Shown here piece after piece: positions 23,733 to 32,387 of a DNA stretch of 53,372 bases. The position numbers were made by a program, and so were the translations under genes. Under the pieces are notes generated by a model that saw only the letters and a program-made list of their open reading frames with translations, ran no database searches and was not told the DNA's origin. The DNA lies in contig DATCZA010000039.1 of the NCBI GenBank assembly GCA_036526135.1, forward strand, positions 1 through 53,372, read 5' to 3'. How positions within the stretch are numbered: position 1 is the stretch's first letter; each line of letters begins with the position of its first letter. This DNA comes from UBA2965 sp036526135 (lineage in GTDB: Bacteria > Pseudomonadota > Gammaproteobacteria > Pseudomonadales > Azotimanducaceae).

Positions 23733-24776
23733 TCAGCCCTGTTCGGCGCGAACCGTCGTGATGGGAGAGCCATCGCGCACCTTGATGAGGCCGTCGGTGA
23801 TGACGCGCTCACCTTCCGTCAAGCCCTCCCGAACCTCCACCCAGCCGGCGTCGCGTACGCCGTGAGTGATCAGCCTGCTGCGGGCGGTGCCGTCGACCTC
23901 GGTGAAGACGCGCACTTGCGTACCGCGCTGAAGCAGCGCTGCCTCGGGAATCATGAGCACCTCCCGCTCGGAGGTGGTCAGCCTGGCCGTGAGCAGCATG
24001 CCCGGGCGCAGGCGCATGTCCCCGTTGTCGATATGCGCCCGCACCACGGCAGCGCGCGTGACGGGATCGACCCGGGAGCCGATGGTGCTTACCGTCGCGT
24101 CGAACACCGACCCGGAATAGGCGGGGCTTTCCGCCTCTATTCGCTGGCCGGGTTGGAGGCGGCTCAGGTGAATCTCCGGGATGGAGAAGTCGAGCTTGAT
24201 GACGGAGACGTCGTCCAGGGTCGTGATCGGGGTTCCGGGGGTGATCAGCGTGCCGGTGCTTACCTGGCGAAACCCCAGAACACCGGAGAAGGGCGCGGTG
24301 ATCAGCCGGTCCTCGAGACGGGCGACCACCGACTGGTAGCGCGCGACGGCGGCCGAGTGGCGCGCGCGAGCCTCGTCCACCTGAGAGATCGGCACGCTGC
24401 CCTGAAGGACCAGGTCTTCCAGCCGGTCCAGCTGGGTTCGGGTATCCCTGGCGTTGGCCTCTGCTTCTGCCAGCAGAGCCGTTTCCTCCTCGTTGGTGAG
24501 CTCCACCAGCACGTCGCCCGCGTTGACGTAGTCGCCGTCCTCGAAACGCACCTGGCTGACGCTGTCCGTGACCTGGGCGGTTATCGTGACCGATTCGTTT
24601 GCCACCGCCGTGCCGAGCGCCTCTACCCGGGTTCGCAGGGGCCGTTTCACGGCCGCGACCGTGACCACGGTGGTCGGGCCGCCCCAGGCCCCGGAAGGGC
24701 CTGGACGGGCCGTGGTTTCCTGCCCGTCGCATCCTGCAAGAACGAGGAGCAAAGTGATGAGGGAGAGGTTTCTCAA
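23733..24776 (-). CDS. RND periplasmic adaptor lipoprotein (membrane fusion protein)
   Basis: AcrA/MexA-type adaptor, about 347 residues from the chosen start, linking the RND pump to an outer-membrane channel. A lipobox LAGC follows a short hydrophobic signal, then the paired lipoyl half-motifs (FEDGDYVNAGDVLVEL and ITAPFSGVLGFRQVSTGTLI), a helical hairpin with NARDTRTQLDRL, and the beta-barrel. An ATG at 24902 would add 42 residues before the signal and overlap the divergent matB start; the TTG at 24776 gives a normal 15-residue lipoprotein signal and leaves about 100 bases for promoters, so I prefer it although its ribosome site is weak. It is co-transcribed with the permease. Confidence 0.85.
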   Translation of the reverse strand: MRNLSLITLLLVLAGCDGQETTARPGPSGAWGGPTTVVTVAAVKRPLRTRVEALGTAVANESVTITAQVTDSVSQVRFEDGDYVNAGDVLVELTNEEETALLAEAEANARDTRTQLDRLEDLVLQGSVPISQVDEARARHSAAVARYQSVVARLEDRLITAPFSGVLGFRQVSTGTLITPGTPITTLDDVSVIKLDFSIPEIHLSRLQPGQRIEAESPAYSGSVFDATVSTIGSRVDPVTRAAVVRAHIDNGDMRLRPGMLLTARLTTSEREVLMIPEAALLQRGTQVRVFTEVDGTARSRLITHGVRDAGWVEVREGLTEGERVITDGLIKVRDGSPITTVRAEQG

Positions 24777-24879
24777 AAGCGCCGTCTGGTTGATCGAGCC
24801 GGCAAGGTTACCGCCATTGCCGGTACGAACGCGACATCCAAAGCGGGGGCTGCCACAATCGTTCGTTTTCAGGACGGCG

Positions 24880-26394
24880 ATGATGATGGCGGCCACCCTC
24901 ACTCAGCGGATCGTGGAGTCGTTCGAGCGAAATGCCGAACGTCCCTGCCTGCGTGTTCCCGGCGGGCGCGACTGGTCGTATGGTGAGCTCAACCGACTGG
25001 CGGAGAAGCTGGCCGGCCTGCTTGCCGGCGTGCCGGTGGCGGGGGGAGACCGGGTTCTGGTCCAGGTGGAAAAGTCCCCTGAGGCGGTCGCCCTCTACCT
25101 CGCCTGCCTGCGCCTCGGCGCCGTCTACGTGCCCATCAACACCGCCTACACCGGCTCGGAAGTGGAATACTTTCTGCGCGATGCGGAGCCCTCGCTCTTC
25201 GTCTGCCGGCCCTCGGTCCAGCCGGCGCTGGCCGAAATTGCCGGCAGCGTGCCGGTTCTGACGCTCGGAGCCGATGGAGACGGGTCGCTGCTCGAGGGCG
25301 CGCTGAAAGCTGAAGCGCGTGACGAGGCGGAGCCGCGTGATCCTGCAGACCTGGCGGCCATTCTCTACACCTCTGGCACCACCGGCCGCTCCAAAGGTGC
25401 GATGCTCAGCCAGGGCAACCTGCTGTCCAACGCCGAGAGCCTGCTCGAGTGCTGGGTCTGGCGCGACGACGACGTGCTGCTCCACGCGCTGCCCATCTTT
25501 CACGTGCACGGTCTGTTCATTGCCCTCCACTGCGCGTTTCTCTCCGGCACGCCGGTAACCTTCCTTGCGAAGTTCGATCCGGAAGCCATCGTCGAGTGCC
25601 TGCCGGAGTCCACGGTGCTCATGGGGGTCCCGACCTTCTATACGAGGCTGCTGGACTTCCCGGGTTTCGGTGCGGACGTCTGCCGCAACATGAGGCTCTT
25701 CATCTCCGGCTCTGCGCCGCTCACCGAAGCGACCTTTCACGCGTGGCGTGAGCGGACGGGTTTCGAGATTCTCGAACGCTATGGGATGAGCGAAACCATC
25801 ATCATCGCGTCGAACCCGCTGAATGGCGAACGGCTTGCCGGCACGGTGGGTTTTGCCCTGCCGGGCATGGAGGTGAGGATCGCCGACGAGGAGGGTAAGC
25901 CGCTGTCTGGAGACGACGTGGGTATGATAGAGGTTCGCGGATCGAGCGTGTTTTCGGGTTACTGGCGCATGCCCGAGAAAACGGCGGAGGAGATCCGTCC
26001 GGACGGGTTTTTCGTTACCGGGGATCTTGGCCGGATGGACGCGGACGGTCGCGTCACGATCGTGGGCCGATCCAAGGACCTCGTCATCTCCGGTGGCTAC
26101 AACGTCTATCCCAAGGAGGTCGAGCGTCTGATAGACGAGCTTCCAGGCGTGGTCGAGTGCGCCGTCATCGGCGTGCCGCATCCAGACTTTGGCGAAGCCG
26201 TGGTCGCCGTGGTCGTTCCGGAGAACGAAGAGGTGAGCGAGCGGTCGGTAGCGGCGGGGCTGGATGGCCAGCTCGCTCGATTCAAGCAGCCCAAACGCGT
26301 GATCAACATCGGCGAACTTCCCCGCAACGCCATGGGCAAGGTGCAGAAGAACGAGCTCCGAGAGCGTTTCGCCGACCTCTTCGCGCAAAGCTAG
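24880..26394 (+). CDS. matB: Malonyl-CoA synthetase-like AMP-binding ligase
   Basis: 504-residue adenylate-forming ligase of the MatB type. It activates malonate or a related short dicarboxylate to the CoA ester with ATP. The P-loop-like YTSGTTGRSKGA is at residues 163-174; ERYGMSE, TGDLGRMD and the C-terminal GGYNVYPKEVER and PRNAMGKVQKN motifs complete the family set. PINTAYTGSEVEYFLRDAEP near residue 86 is typical of MatB rather than long-chain ligases. Three consecutive ATG codons (24880, 24883, 24886) follow AGGA; the exact one is uncertain. It is divergent from the RND operon and its stop overlaps that of the convergent cotransporter gene by 4 bases. A methylmalonate substrate is equally possible. 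Confidence 0.84.
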   Translation: MMMAATLTQRIVESFERNAERPCLRVPGGRDWSYGELNRLAEKLAGLLAGVPVAGGDRVLVQVEKSPEAVALYLACLRLGAVYVPINTAYTGSEVEYFLRDAEPSLFVCRPSVQPALAEIAGSVPVLTLGADGDGSLLEGALKAEARDEAEPRDPADLAAILYTSGTTGRSKGAMLSQGNLLSNAESLLECWVWRDDDVLLHALPIFHVHGLFIALHCAFLSGTPVTFLAKFDPEAIVECLPESTVLMGVPTFYTRLLDFPGFGADVCRNMRLFISGSAPLTEATFHAWRERTGFEILERYGMSETIIIASNPLNGERLAGTVGFALPGMEVRIADEEGKPLSGDDVGMIEVRGSSVFSGYWRMPEKTAEEIRPDGFFVTGDLGRMDADGRVTIVGRSKDLVISGGYNVYPKEVERLIDELPGVVECAVIGVPHPDFGEAVVAVVVPENEEVSERSVAAGLDGQLARFKQPKRVINIGELPRNAMGKVQKNELRERFADLFAQS

Positions 26395-28085
26395 ACCACG
26401 CTGGTCGGCAGCAGGTCGAACGTGGCCGCCTGCTCCGGCGGCAGGGTAATGGTGGCGATGGCCGAAAGCAGCGCCCGGTTCGAGTTGAACAGCTCACGGT
26501 TGGCATTGAGCAGCGAGGAGATCTCGTCCTCGTCCAGCCGGTCCGCCCGGACGTCCTCGTAGATTGCCGTGTGCAGCTCCTCGTGGCGTTGATGAGCGAG
26601 CTGGCTGAGGACGATCAGATCTTCGAGCTCCGGCCCTCCGTCCGCCCGTTCTGCCGTCGGCCCGTGACGAAGCAGGAAGAGTCGTGCGTAGAACTCGCTC
26701 ATGATTTCACGAAAGCGGTTGCCGTAGCCGTTCAGAATGGGCCGATGGGAGAGGGCGAACGCTCTGAGGTCGCCTCTCGCGTCCTTGAGACTCTTCGATG
26801 CGTGGACGGCTTCGCGGGCGGCAAACTGGCATCGCGTGATGAGGTCGCTTTCGCTCTTCTCCAGTGATGCCGCCTGGGCGTCCGCGGCAAACGTGATGAT
26901 CTCGCCCTCGAGGCGTTTGCTTGCCGCATATGCCGCTTCGAACTCGGGTTCCAGCGCGGCGGCGATGGCGCCGGCTTCGTGCACTCCCACCGGTAGCGAA
27001 CCCGCGGGCAACGATATCTCGGGATCCGGCACCTTTAGGTTCTGGCAGATCACCCGTTGCATGAGGTGATTGGTCTCCAGGCGGATGGCCTCTACTGCGG
27101 CCTCGGGCAGATCGACGGCGACATCGGCGAGGTGGCGGCTCACCGAGGTCTCGGTGTCGGTGAAACGTCCTTCGAGCCAACCGGCGAACCGACCGATCAA
27201 CGGCAGGAACATCAGGATCCCGATCAGATTGAACGCGCTGTGGAAGGCGACCAGAGCGAGCAGATCTGACAACCCGATCATGAGGATCACGGCCAGCAAC
27301 GGCGTTCGCAGCGCGAAGGCCGTGAGATCGGTGATCAGATTGAACAGGAAGTGGCCCATGGCAACCCGTTTTTTGGCGGCGCTGCCCCTCAAGGCCGCCA
27401 GCAGCACGGTACCCGTGGTGCCGAGGTCGGCCCCGATGACCACTGCAGCTGCCGCAGGGAGGTCGATGATGCCGCCGTGCAGCGCGCTCAAGGTCACCAT
27501 CATGGTTGCCGAGCTGGACTGGACGATGGCGGTGAAGACGAGCCCGAAGAGGAGATACTCCACCGCGCCGAGCTCCCCGAGAACGGCAACGTCAATGGCA
27601 TCCGATATGTTGCCCACGGCGCCCTTCATCAGGTCGAGGCCCATGAGCAGCAGACCCACCCCGAAGACGACGCGGGCGATCTGGGATGCGCGATGATCGC
27701 GAATGCCCATGGCAGCAAGACCGCCGGCGGCGATGAGGGGCAGCGCCAGCGCGTCGAGGTCGAGCTTGAAGCCGATGGTTGCCACGATCCACCCGGTCAT
27801 GGTGGTGCCGAGATTGGCACCGAATATCACAGACAGGGCGTTGCGCATCTGGATCACGCCGGCGCCCACCAGGGCGAGCATCATCACGCCGACCAGGGAG
27901 CTCGACTGAAGGATGGCCGTTGCCAGCGTGCCGCTGCCGATGCCCCTGATGGGATGGTCTGTGTTGCGGCGGAGAAATCTGCGGAAGGCTCGGCCGGAGA
28001 CGTCCTCTAAAGCGCGCTCGATGATGCTCATGGAGAACAGGAACAGGCTTAGCCCCGCCAGCGGACGCCAGAGGTCGATTTCCAT
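26391..28085 (-). CDS. Na/Pi cotransporter family protein (second copy)
   Basis: 564-residue membrane protein of the same superfamily as the gene at 1841 but divergent in sequence. The QSSS motifs are at residues 60-63 and 189-192, with FGANLGTT (88-95) and GADLGTTG after the second repeat. A soluble helical C-terminal region of about 230 residues resembles a PhoU domain. The ATG at 28085 starts a hydrophobic helix and is preferred over an upstream in-frame start at 28130 that would overlap the divergent mauD-like gene. Promoters for the two divergent genes would share the 43-base gap, which is tight. Substrate is probably phosphate or another oxyanion. Confidence 0.88.
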   Translation of the reverse strand: MEIDLWRPLAGLSLFLFSMSIIERALEDVSGRAFRRFLRRNTDHPIRGIGSGTLATAILQSSSLVGVMMLALVGAGVIQMRNALSVIFGANLGTTMTGWIVATIGFKLDLDALALPLIAAGGLAAMGIRDHRASQIARVVFGVGLLLMGLDLMKGAVGNISDAIDVAVLGELGAVEYLLFGLVFTAIVQSSSATMMVTLSALHGGIIDLPAAAAVVIGADLGTTGTVLLAALRGSAAKKRVAMGHFLFNLITDLTAFALRTPLLAVILMIGLSDLLALVAFHSAFNLIGILMFLPLIGRFAGWLEGRFTDTETSVSRHLADVAVDLPEAAVEAIRLETNHLMQRVICQNLKVPDPEISLPAGSLPVGVHEAGAIAAALEPEFEAAYAASKRLEGEIITFAADAQAASLEKSESDLITRCQFAAREAVHASKSLKDARGDLRAFALSHRPILNGYGNRFREIMSEFYARLFLLRHGPTAERADGGPELEDLIVLSQLAHQRHEELHTAIYEDVRADRLDEDEISSLLNANRELFNSNRALLSAIATITLPPEQAATFDLLPTSVV

Positions 28086-28128
28086 GGCGGTATCGTACCG
28101 GAGGCGGCGTGGATTACACTCCCTGGTC

Positions 28129-28737
28129 ATGACTTGGCTGTTGGTCTCAAACCTCCTGCTGTTGGCCGTTCTGGGTGCCCTTGCGCTGGTGGTTCTCTCG
28201 CTTGCCCGTCAGATCGGCATTCTCCACGAACGCACGGCGCCGCTGGGTCTCGTGTCGAAGAGCCAGGGTGTGGAAGAGGGTGGCCGTGTGCCCGACCTCG
28301 AGTTGCCGACGCTCACGGCCGCCCATGTCGGGCTCAAAGATGCGGCCGACGCTGGGCGATGGTCGGCGTTGCTCTTCATCGCCGCCGAGTGTCCGATCTG
28401 TCGCTCCGTGCTGCCCGCCTACCTGGACATGCTGCGGGATCGCGAGCCGTGGCTGGAGGGTTACTGGGTGAGTGATGGTTCCGACATGCCCGCCTACCCG
28501 GCTTACGCCCAAGCCAACGGCATCGACCTGGAAAGGTACCTGATTTCCCAGGAGCTGGCCCTGCACCTGCAGGTGCAGCAGCTGCCGAGCATCGCAATCA
28601 TTGACGACCAGGGCAGGCTGGCAGCCGGGCGCGTCGTGCAGAGCGCCCGACAGCTGCACGAACTATTTCAGCGGATCGACGCTGATCGTCACAGACAACC
28701 CGAGCAGGAGGGCACCTATGTTCATAGCCATGAATAG
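28129..28737 (+). CDS. mauD: MauD-like membrane-anchored thioredoxin-fold protein
   Basis: 202 residues. An N-terminal transmembrane helix (LLVSNLLLLAVLGALALVV) and the conserved LARQIGILHERTAPLG linker are the MauD signature, followed by a thioredoxin fold with CPIC (Cys88-Cys91) and QLPSIAIID with the cis-proline. MauD is required to make the disulfide-rich small subunit of TTQ amine dehydrogenases, probably by disulfide exchange in the periplasm. The TTQ dehydrogenases of this window are 13 kb away, while this gene heads the run into paaABCDE. The ABM gene starts within its 3' end. Other thioredoxin-like proteins are possible, but the linker favours MauD. Confidence 0.82.
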   Translation: MTWLLVSNLLLLAVLGALALVVLSLARQIGILHERTAPLGLVSKSQGVEEGGRVPDLELPTLTAAHVGLKDAADAGRWSALLFIAAECPICRSVLPAYLDMLRDREPWLEGYWVSDGSDMPAYPAYAQANGIDLERYLISQELALHLQVQQLPSIAIIDDQGRLAAGRVVQSARQLHELFQRIDADRHRQPEQEGTYVHSHE

Positions 28738-29029
28738 ATTTCAGATCGCCAAAGGGTTCGAGGAGGGATTCGAAAAAGTCTGGCGGGAGCGGGAAAGCTT
28801 TCTGTCGGACGTGCCGGGCTTCAAGCACTTCGCGCTGCTTCGTGGACCCGAGAACGAGGATCACACGCTGTACGCATCGCACAGTGTCTGGGAATCCCGG
28901 GAAGCCTTCGAAGCCTGGACCGAGTCCGACAACTTCCGGCGCGCCCATGCCCAGGCAAGCGCGCCGAAGGGGACCTATCTCGGCCATCCGAATCTCGAGA
29001 CCTTCCAGGCCGTGCTAGAAGAGGGCTGA
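28718..29029 (+). CDS. Antibiotic-biosynthesis-monooxygenase (ABM) domain protein
   Basis: 103-residue ferredoxin-like ABM/IsdG-type protein, probably a dimeric barrel. Typical elements are MNRFQIAKGFEEGFEKVW, VPGFKHFALLRGP, HTLYASHSVWESREAFEAW and SDNFRRAHA. The family includes cofactor-free oxygenases and haem-degrading enzymes; catalytic residues are too variable to choose. The ATG at 28718 lies inside the 3' end of the mauD-like gene and follows a good AGGAGGG site, so translation is coupled. Followed 4 bases later by the alpha/beta hydrolase. A role in handling a reactive aromatic intermediate is inferred from the adjacent paa genes. Confidence 0.78.
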   Translation: MFIAMNRFQIAKGFEEGFEKVWRERESFLSDVPGFKHFALLRGPENEDHTLYASHSVWESREAFEAWTESDNFRRAHAQASAPKGTYLGHPNLETFQAVLEEG

Positions 29030-29033
29030 TCCC

Positions 29034-29753
29034 ATGGCCACCTTCGAGCGGGGCGGCGTGAGCATTCACTACGAGGAGCGCGGCAGCGGATTCCCCATCC
29101 TGCTGATAGCCCCCGGTGGTATGCGCTCGACCATCGGCGCGTGGGCAAATGCTCCGTGGAATCCCATCGAGCATCTCGAGCCCCACTTCAAAGTAATCGT
29201 CATGGACCAGCGGAACGCGGGCCATTCCCGGGCGCCCATCCGCTCCACGGACGGCTGGCAGGTCTACACCGAGGATCAGATCGCGCTGCTGGATCACCTC
29301 GGAGTGGACCAGTTCCACGTGGCCGGCATGTGCATTGGCGGTCCGTACTGTATGGGCCTGGTCCGTGCGGTGCCGGACCGGGTCGCTGCGGCCGTGCTGT
29401 TTCAGCCCATCGGCCTGGACGACAACAGGCAGGCGTTCTTCGACATGTTCGACAGCTGGGCGGAAGAGCTGAAGCCGGACAGGGACGACGTGGACCCCGA
29501 GGCTTGGGAGGCGTTCAAGCGGTCCATGTACGCAGGGGACTTTCTCTTCAACGTATCGCGGGAGTTCGTGGCCGGGTGTTCGACGCCCCTCCTCGTGCTC
29601 TGCGGTCGCGATCTCTACCATCCTGAGAGCACGTCGCGGGAAATCGTCGCGCTGGCTCCCAACGCCGAGCTCATCGAGCGCTGGAAGGAACCGGAGAATC
29701 AGGAGGCGGCGCGTGCCCGGGTGCTGGAGTTTCTGGTCGCTCACACGCCCTAG
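29034..29753 (+). CDS. Alpha/beta hydrolase with cysteine in the nucleophile elbow
   Basis: 239-residue alpha/beta hydrolase. The oxyanion region LLIAPGGM and the strand-order features are normal, but the nucleophile elbow is GMCIGG, with Cys100 where most esterases have Ser. CGRDLYHP holds the probable acid and a His; the usual late catalytic His near the C-terminus is not obvious (ELIERWKEPENQ). Dienelactone hydrolases also use Cys, so action on a lactone or vinylogous ester is possible. It lies in the mauD-ABM-hydrolase run, 77 bases before paaA. Specific substrate unknown. Confidence 0.8.
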   Translation: MATFERGGVSIHYEERGSGFPILLIAPGGMRSTIGAWANAPWNPIEHLEPHFKVIVMDQRNAGHSRAPIRSTDGWQVYTEDQIALLDHLGVDQFHVAGMCIGGPYCMGLVRAVPDRVAAAVLFQPIGLDDNRQAFFDMFDSWAEELKPDRDDVDPEAWEAFKRSMYAGDFLFNVSREFVAGCSTPLLVLCGRDLYHPESTSREIVALAPNAELIERWKEPENQEAARARVLEFLVAHTP

Positions 29754-29830
29754 GCGCCGCTTGCCGGCCCGTTAGTCGGGCCCCGCGCGAAGGGTTACAA
29801 TCGGCGCGTGCAAACAATTTGGATGCGCGG

Positions 29831-30826
29831 ATGTATACCCAGGGTCTGGACTCGCTCGGTGACGAAAGCCTGCACATTCCTTCCGACGAGCTGGCCGAGC
29901 TCGAAGCCCGTTTTCAGGCCAGGATCGACGCGGACGAGAAAATCGAGCCGAAGGACTGGATGCCCCATGCCTACCGGATGACGCTGGTACGGCAGATTTC
30001 CCAGCACGCGCATTCCGAGGTGGTGGGCATGTTGCCGGAGGGCAACTGGATATCCCGGGCTCCGACGCTCAGGCGCAAGTCGGTGCTGATCGCCAAGGTG
30101 CAGGACGAGGGCGGTCACGGGGCCTATCTGTACGGCGCCGCCGAGACGCTCGGCATCTCGCGGGAGCAGATGATCGAGCAGCTGCTGGACGGGCAGGCCA
30201 GGTACTCCAGCATATTCAACTACCCGACGCCGACCTGGGCGGACATCGGCGCCATCGGCTGGCTGGTCGATGGCGCGGCCATCATGAACCAGATTCCCCT
30301 GTGCCGTTGTTCTTACGGGCCATATGCCCGGGCCATGGTGCGGATCTGCAAGGAAGAGAGTTTTCACCAGAGACAGGGTTACGAGATCATGCTGAAGCTG
30401 GCTGCCGGCACGCCGGAGCAGCGCGAGATGGCGCAGGGCGCGCTGGATCGCTGGTGGTGGCCGGCCCTGATGATGTTCGGCCCGAGCGACAAGGATTCCA
30501 CCCACACGGCTCAGTCCATGCGCTGGAAGATCAAGCGGTTCACGAACGACGAGCTGCGGCAGAAGTTCGTCGACGCCACGGTGCCTCAGGCCGAGTACCT
30601 GGGTCTCGAGGTGCCTGACCCGGGACTTTCGTGGGACGAAGCGAGTCAGCAGTACCAGATCGGCGAGATCGACTGGGAGGAGTTCAAGCGCGTTCTCGCC
30701 GGCCACGGACCCTGCAACGAGGAGCGCCTGACCGCCCGGCAGCAGGCTCATGAGGCGGGCGCGTGGGTTCGAGAGGCGGCAGTCGTCCACGGCCGCAAGC
30801 GCGCCATCGAGCATCGGGCGGCATAG
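29831..30826 (+). CDS. paaA: Phenylacetyl-CoA epoxidase subunit A (catalytic)
   Basis: 331-residue catalytic subunit of the PaaABCE multicomponent oxygenase, which converts phenylacetyl-CoA to its 1,2-epoxide with a diiron centre. The core is unmistakable: DWMPHAYRMTLVRQISQHAHSE (in part QHAHSEVVGMLPEGNW), RRKSVLIAKVQDEGGHGAYLY and CKEESFHQRQGYE, giving the Glu/His iron ligands. The ATG at 29831 (MYTQGLD) is taken; a TTG 12 bases earlier is an alternative, and neither has a strong ribosome site. paaB follows 3 bases after the stop. The cluster order paaABCDE is complete and canonical. Confidence 0.95.
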   Translation: MYTQGLDSLGDESLHIPSDELAELEARFQARIDADEKIEPKDWMPHAYRMTLVRQISQHAHSEVVGMLPEGNWISRAPTLRRKSVLIAKVQDEGGHGAYLYGAAETLGISREQMIEQLLDGQARYSSIFNYPTPTWADIGAIGWLVDGAAIMNQIPLCRCSYGPYARAMVRICKEESFHQRQGYEIMLKLAAGTPEQREMAQGALDRWWWPALMMFGPSDKDSTHTAQSMRWKIKRFTNDELRQKFVDATVPQAEYLGLEVPDPGLSWDEASQQYQIGEIDWEEFKRVLAGHGPCNEERLTARQQAHEAGAWVREAAVVHGRKRAIEHRAA

Positions 30827-30829
30827 GCG

Positions 30830-31129
30830 ATGAGCCGGCAAAGCGGCGATCTCTCCTGGCCGCTCTTCGAGGTCTTCATCCGCGCGCGCTCCGGTCTGGA
30901 ACACAAGCACGTGGGCAGCGTTCACGCGGTGGACGCCGCCATGGCCCTCGAGCACGCACGCGACCTCTACACCCGACGGCTCGAAGGTGTGAGCATATGG
31001 GTGGTGCCTTCCGCCGCCATCGTGGCCTGCGACCCGGATGATGCCGATGCCTTCTTCGAGCCGGCCGAGGACAAGGTGTATCGGCACCCGACCTTTTACG
31101 ACATCCCCGATGAGGTCAAGAACATCTGA
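30830..31129 (+). CDS. paaB: Phenylacetyl-CoA epoxidase subunit B
   Basis: 99-residue small subunit of the epoxidase complex. WPLFEVFIRARSGLEHKHVGS near the N-terminus (in part FEVFIRARSGLEHKH) and the middle DLYTRRLEGVSIWVVPS are typical. PaaB is thought to bridge the PaaAC dimers; it has no catalytic residues. It starts 3 bases after paaA, and its TGA overlaps the ATG of paaC (ATGA at 31129). Length and order match the family. Confidence 0.93.
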   Translation: MSRQSGDLSWPLFEVFIRARSGLEHKHVGSVHAVDAAMALEHARDLYTRRLEGVSIWVVPSAAIVACDPDDADAFFEPAEDKVYRHPTFYDIPDEVKNI

Positions 31130-31884
31130 TGCCGGCCCGGGCGTCGACCGATTACCTGCTTCGACTCGCAGATACCAGCCTGATCCTCGGGCAGCGACTT
31201 GCCGAGTGGATCGGGCACGCACCGGCGCTGGAAGAGGATCTCGGTCTTGCCAACGTCTCTCTGGACCTCATCGGCCAGGCCCGGTTGCTCTATCAATATG
31301 CCGGAGAAGTCGAGGGCAAGGGTCGCGGCGAGGACGACCTCGCCTTTCTGCGCAGGCCCGACGAGTATCGCAACGTGAGCCTGGTGGAGCAGCCGAACGG
31401 CGATTTCGGGTGCACGGTGGTCCGCCAGTTTCTGTTCGATGCCTGGCAGCTGGAAATGTATCAGGGGCTCGAGGCGTCCTCGGACGCACGCCTTGCAGAG
31501 ATTGCTGCGAAGGCGCTGAAAGAAGTCCGCTATCACCTGCGTTACTCCAGCGGCTGGCTGGTTCGGCTGGGTGACGGCACCCAGGAGAGTCACCGGCGTG
31601 TTCAGGGTCCTCTGGAGAGTCTCTGGAAATACACAACCGAGCTCTTCTCGCCGGATGACTTGGACCTGGAAATGCAAGCGGCCGGCGTCGGCCCGGATCT
31701 GGAAGTCCTCGAAGCCGCCTGGTCGCGGCAGGTCGATGACGTTCTGGCTGACGCGACCCTGGTGCGGCCGGCCGATGTGCCCTACGGATGGTTCGGCAAG
31801 CGCGGCGAGCACACGGAGCATCTGGGCCACCTGCTGGCAGAGATGCAGGTCCTGCAGCGGACTTACCCGGGGGCATCGTGGTAG
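31129..31884 (+). CDS. paaC: Phenylacetyl-CoA epoxidase subunit C
   Basis: 251-residue structural ferritin-like subunit that pairs with PaaA. LADTSLILGQRLAEWIGHAP, ANVSLDLIGQARLLYQYAGE (in part), FLRRPDEYRNVSLVEQPNGD and the late WFGKRGEHTEHLGHLLAEMQ are conserved PaaC features. It lacks the complete diiron ligand set expected of the catalytic subunit. The start ATG lies within the paaB stop, and its own TAG overlaps the start of paaD, so the genes are tightly coupled. Assignment is secure from motifs and order. Confidence 0.93.
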   Translation: MPARASTDYLLRLADTSLILGQRLAEWIGHAPALEEDLGLANVSLDLIGQARLLYQYAGEVEGKGRGEDDLAFLRRPDEYRNVSLVEQPNGDFGCTVVRQFLFDAWQLEMYQGLEASSDARLAEIAAKALKEVRYHLRYSSGWLVRLGDGTQESHRRVQGPLESLWKYTTELFSPDDLDLEMQAAGVGPDLEVLEAAWSRQVDDVLADATLVRPADVPYGWFGKRGEHTEHLGHLLAEMQVLQRTYPGASW

Positions 31885-32369
31885 ACGAGCAGCCGGTGCG
31901 CATCATCGCAGCGGAAGCCGGTGAAGACTCGGTCTGGGCGGTCTTGCGTGGTGTGCCCGATCCCGAGATCCCGGTGCTCAGCGTCGTGGACCTGGGCATC
32001 GTCCGCTACGTTCGCATGCCGGGTCCGCAGGTAGGGATCACGCCGACCTACTCGGGGTGCCCGGCCACGGAGGTGATACGCGCATCCATTCGCAGCGCCC
32101 TTGCCCAGAGCGGCTACCCGAATGCAAGGATCGAGGAGGTGCTCTCACCGCCCTGGTCCGCCGCCTGGATCAGCGCCGAGGGTCGCCGCAAGCTCCTGGA
32201 GTACGGCATAGCGCCGCCGAACCCGTCCTCGCCCGACGAGCCGGAGTCCTGTCCGCATTGCGGCGGTCGTAAAATCGAGATGATCAGCCAGTTCGGCTCC
32301 ACTCCCTGCAAGGCGCTCTTCAGGTGCCTTTCCTGTCGAGAGCCTTTCGACTACTTCAAGTGTCACTGA
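31878..32369 (+). CDS. paaD: PaaD-type maturation factor (MIP18/DUF59 plus zinc domain)
   Basis: 163 residues. The first ~100 form the MIP18/DUF59 domain (VPDPEIPVLSVVDLGIVRYV, GCPATEVIRASI), the last ~45 a cysteine-rich domain (CPHCGG, CLSC and a terminal CH). PaaD is needed for function of the epoxidase, probably for iron-sulfur cluster assembly on PaaE. The GTG at 31878 overlaps the paaC stop (GTGGTAG) and is chosen because the domain begins there; the open frame extends further upstream in paaC. paaE starts 18 bases after its stop. Confidence 0.92.
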   Translation: MVDEQPVRIIAAEAGEDSVWAVLRGVPDPEIPVLSVVDLGIVRYVRMPGPQVGITPTYSGCPATEVIRASIRSALAQSGYPNARIEEVLSPPWSAAWISAEGRRKLLEYGIAPPNPSSPDEPESCPHCGGRKIEMISQFGSTPCKALFRCLSCREPFDYFKCH

Positions 32370-32387
32370 CGGCGGAGATTCCCTGAG

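Noticed and set aside
28085..28129. Start at 28130 for the second Na/Pi cotransporter
   Set aside because: Would overlap the divergent mauD-like start and add 15 non-hydrophobic residues; ATG at 28085 is better.
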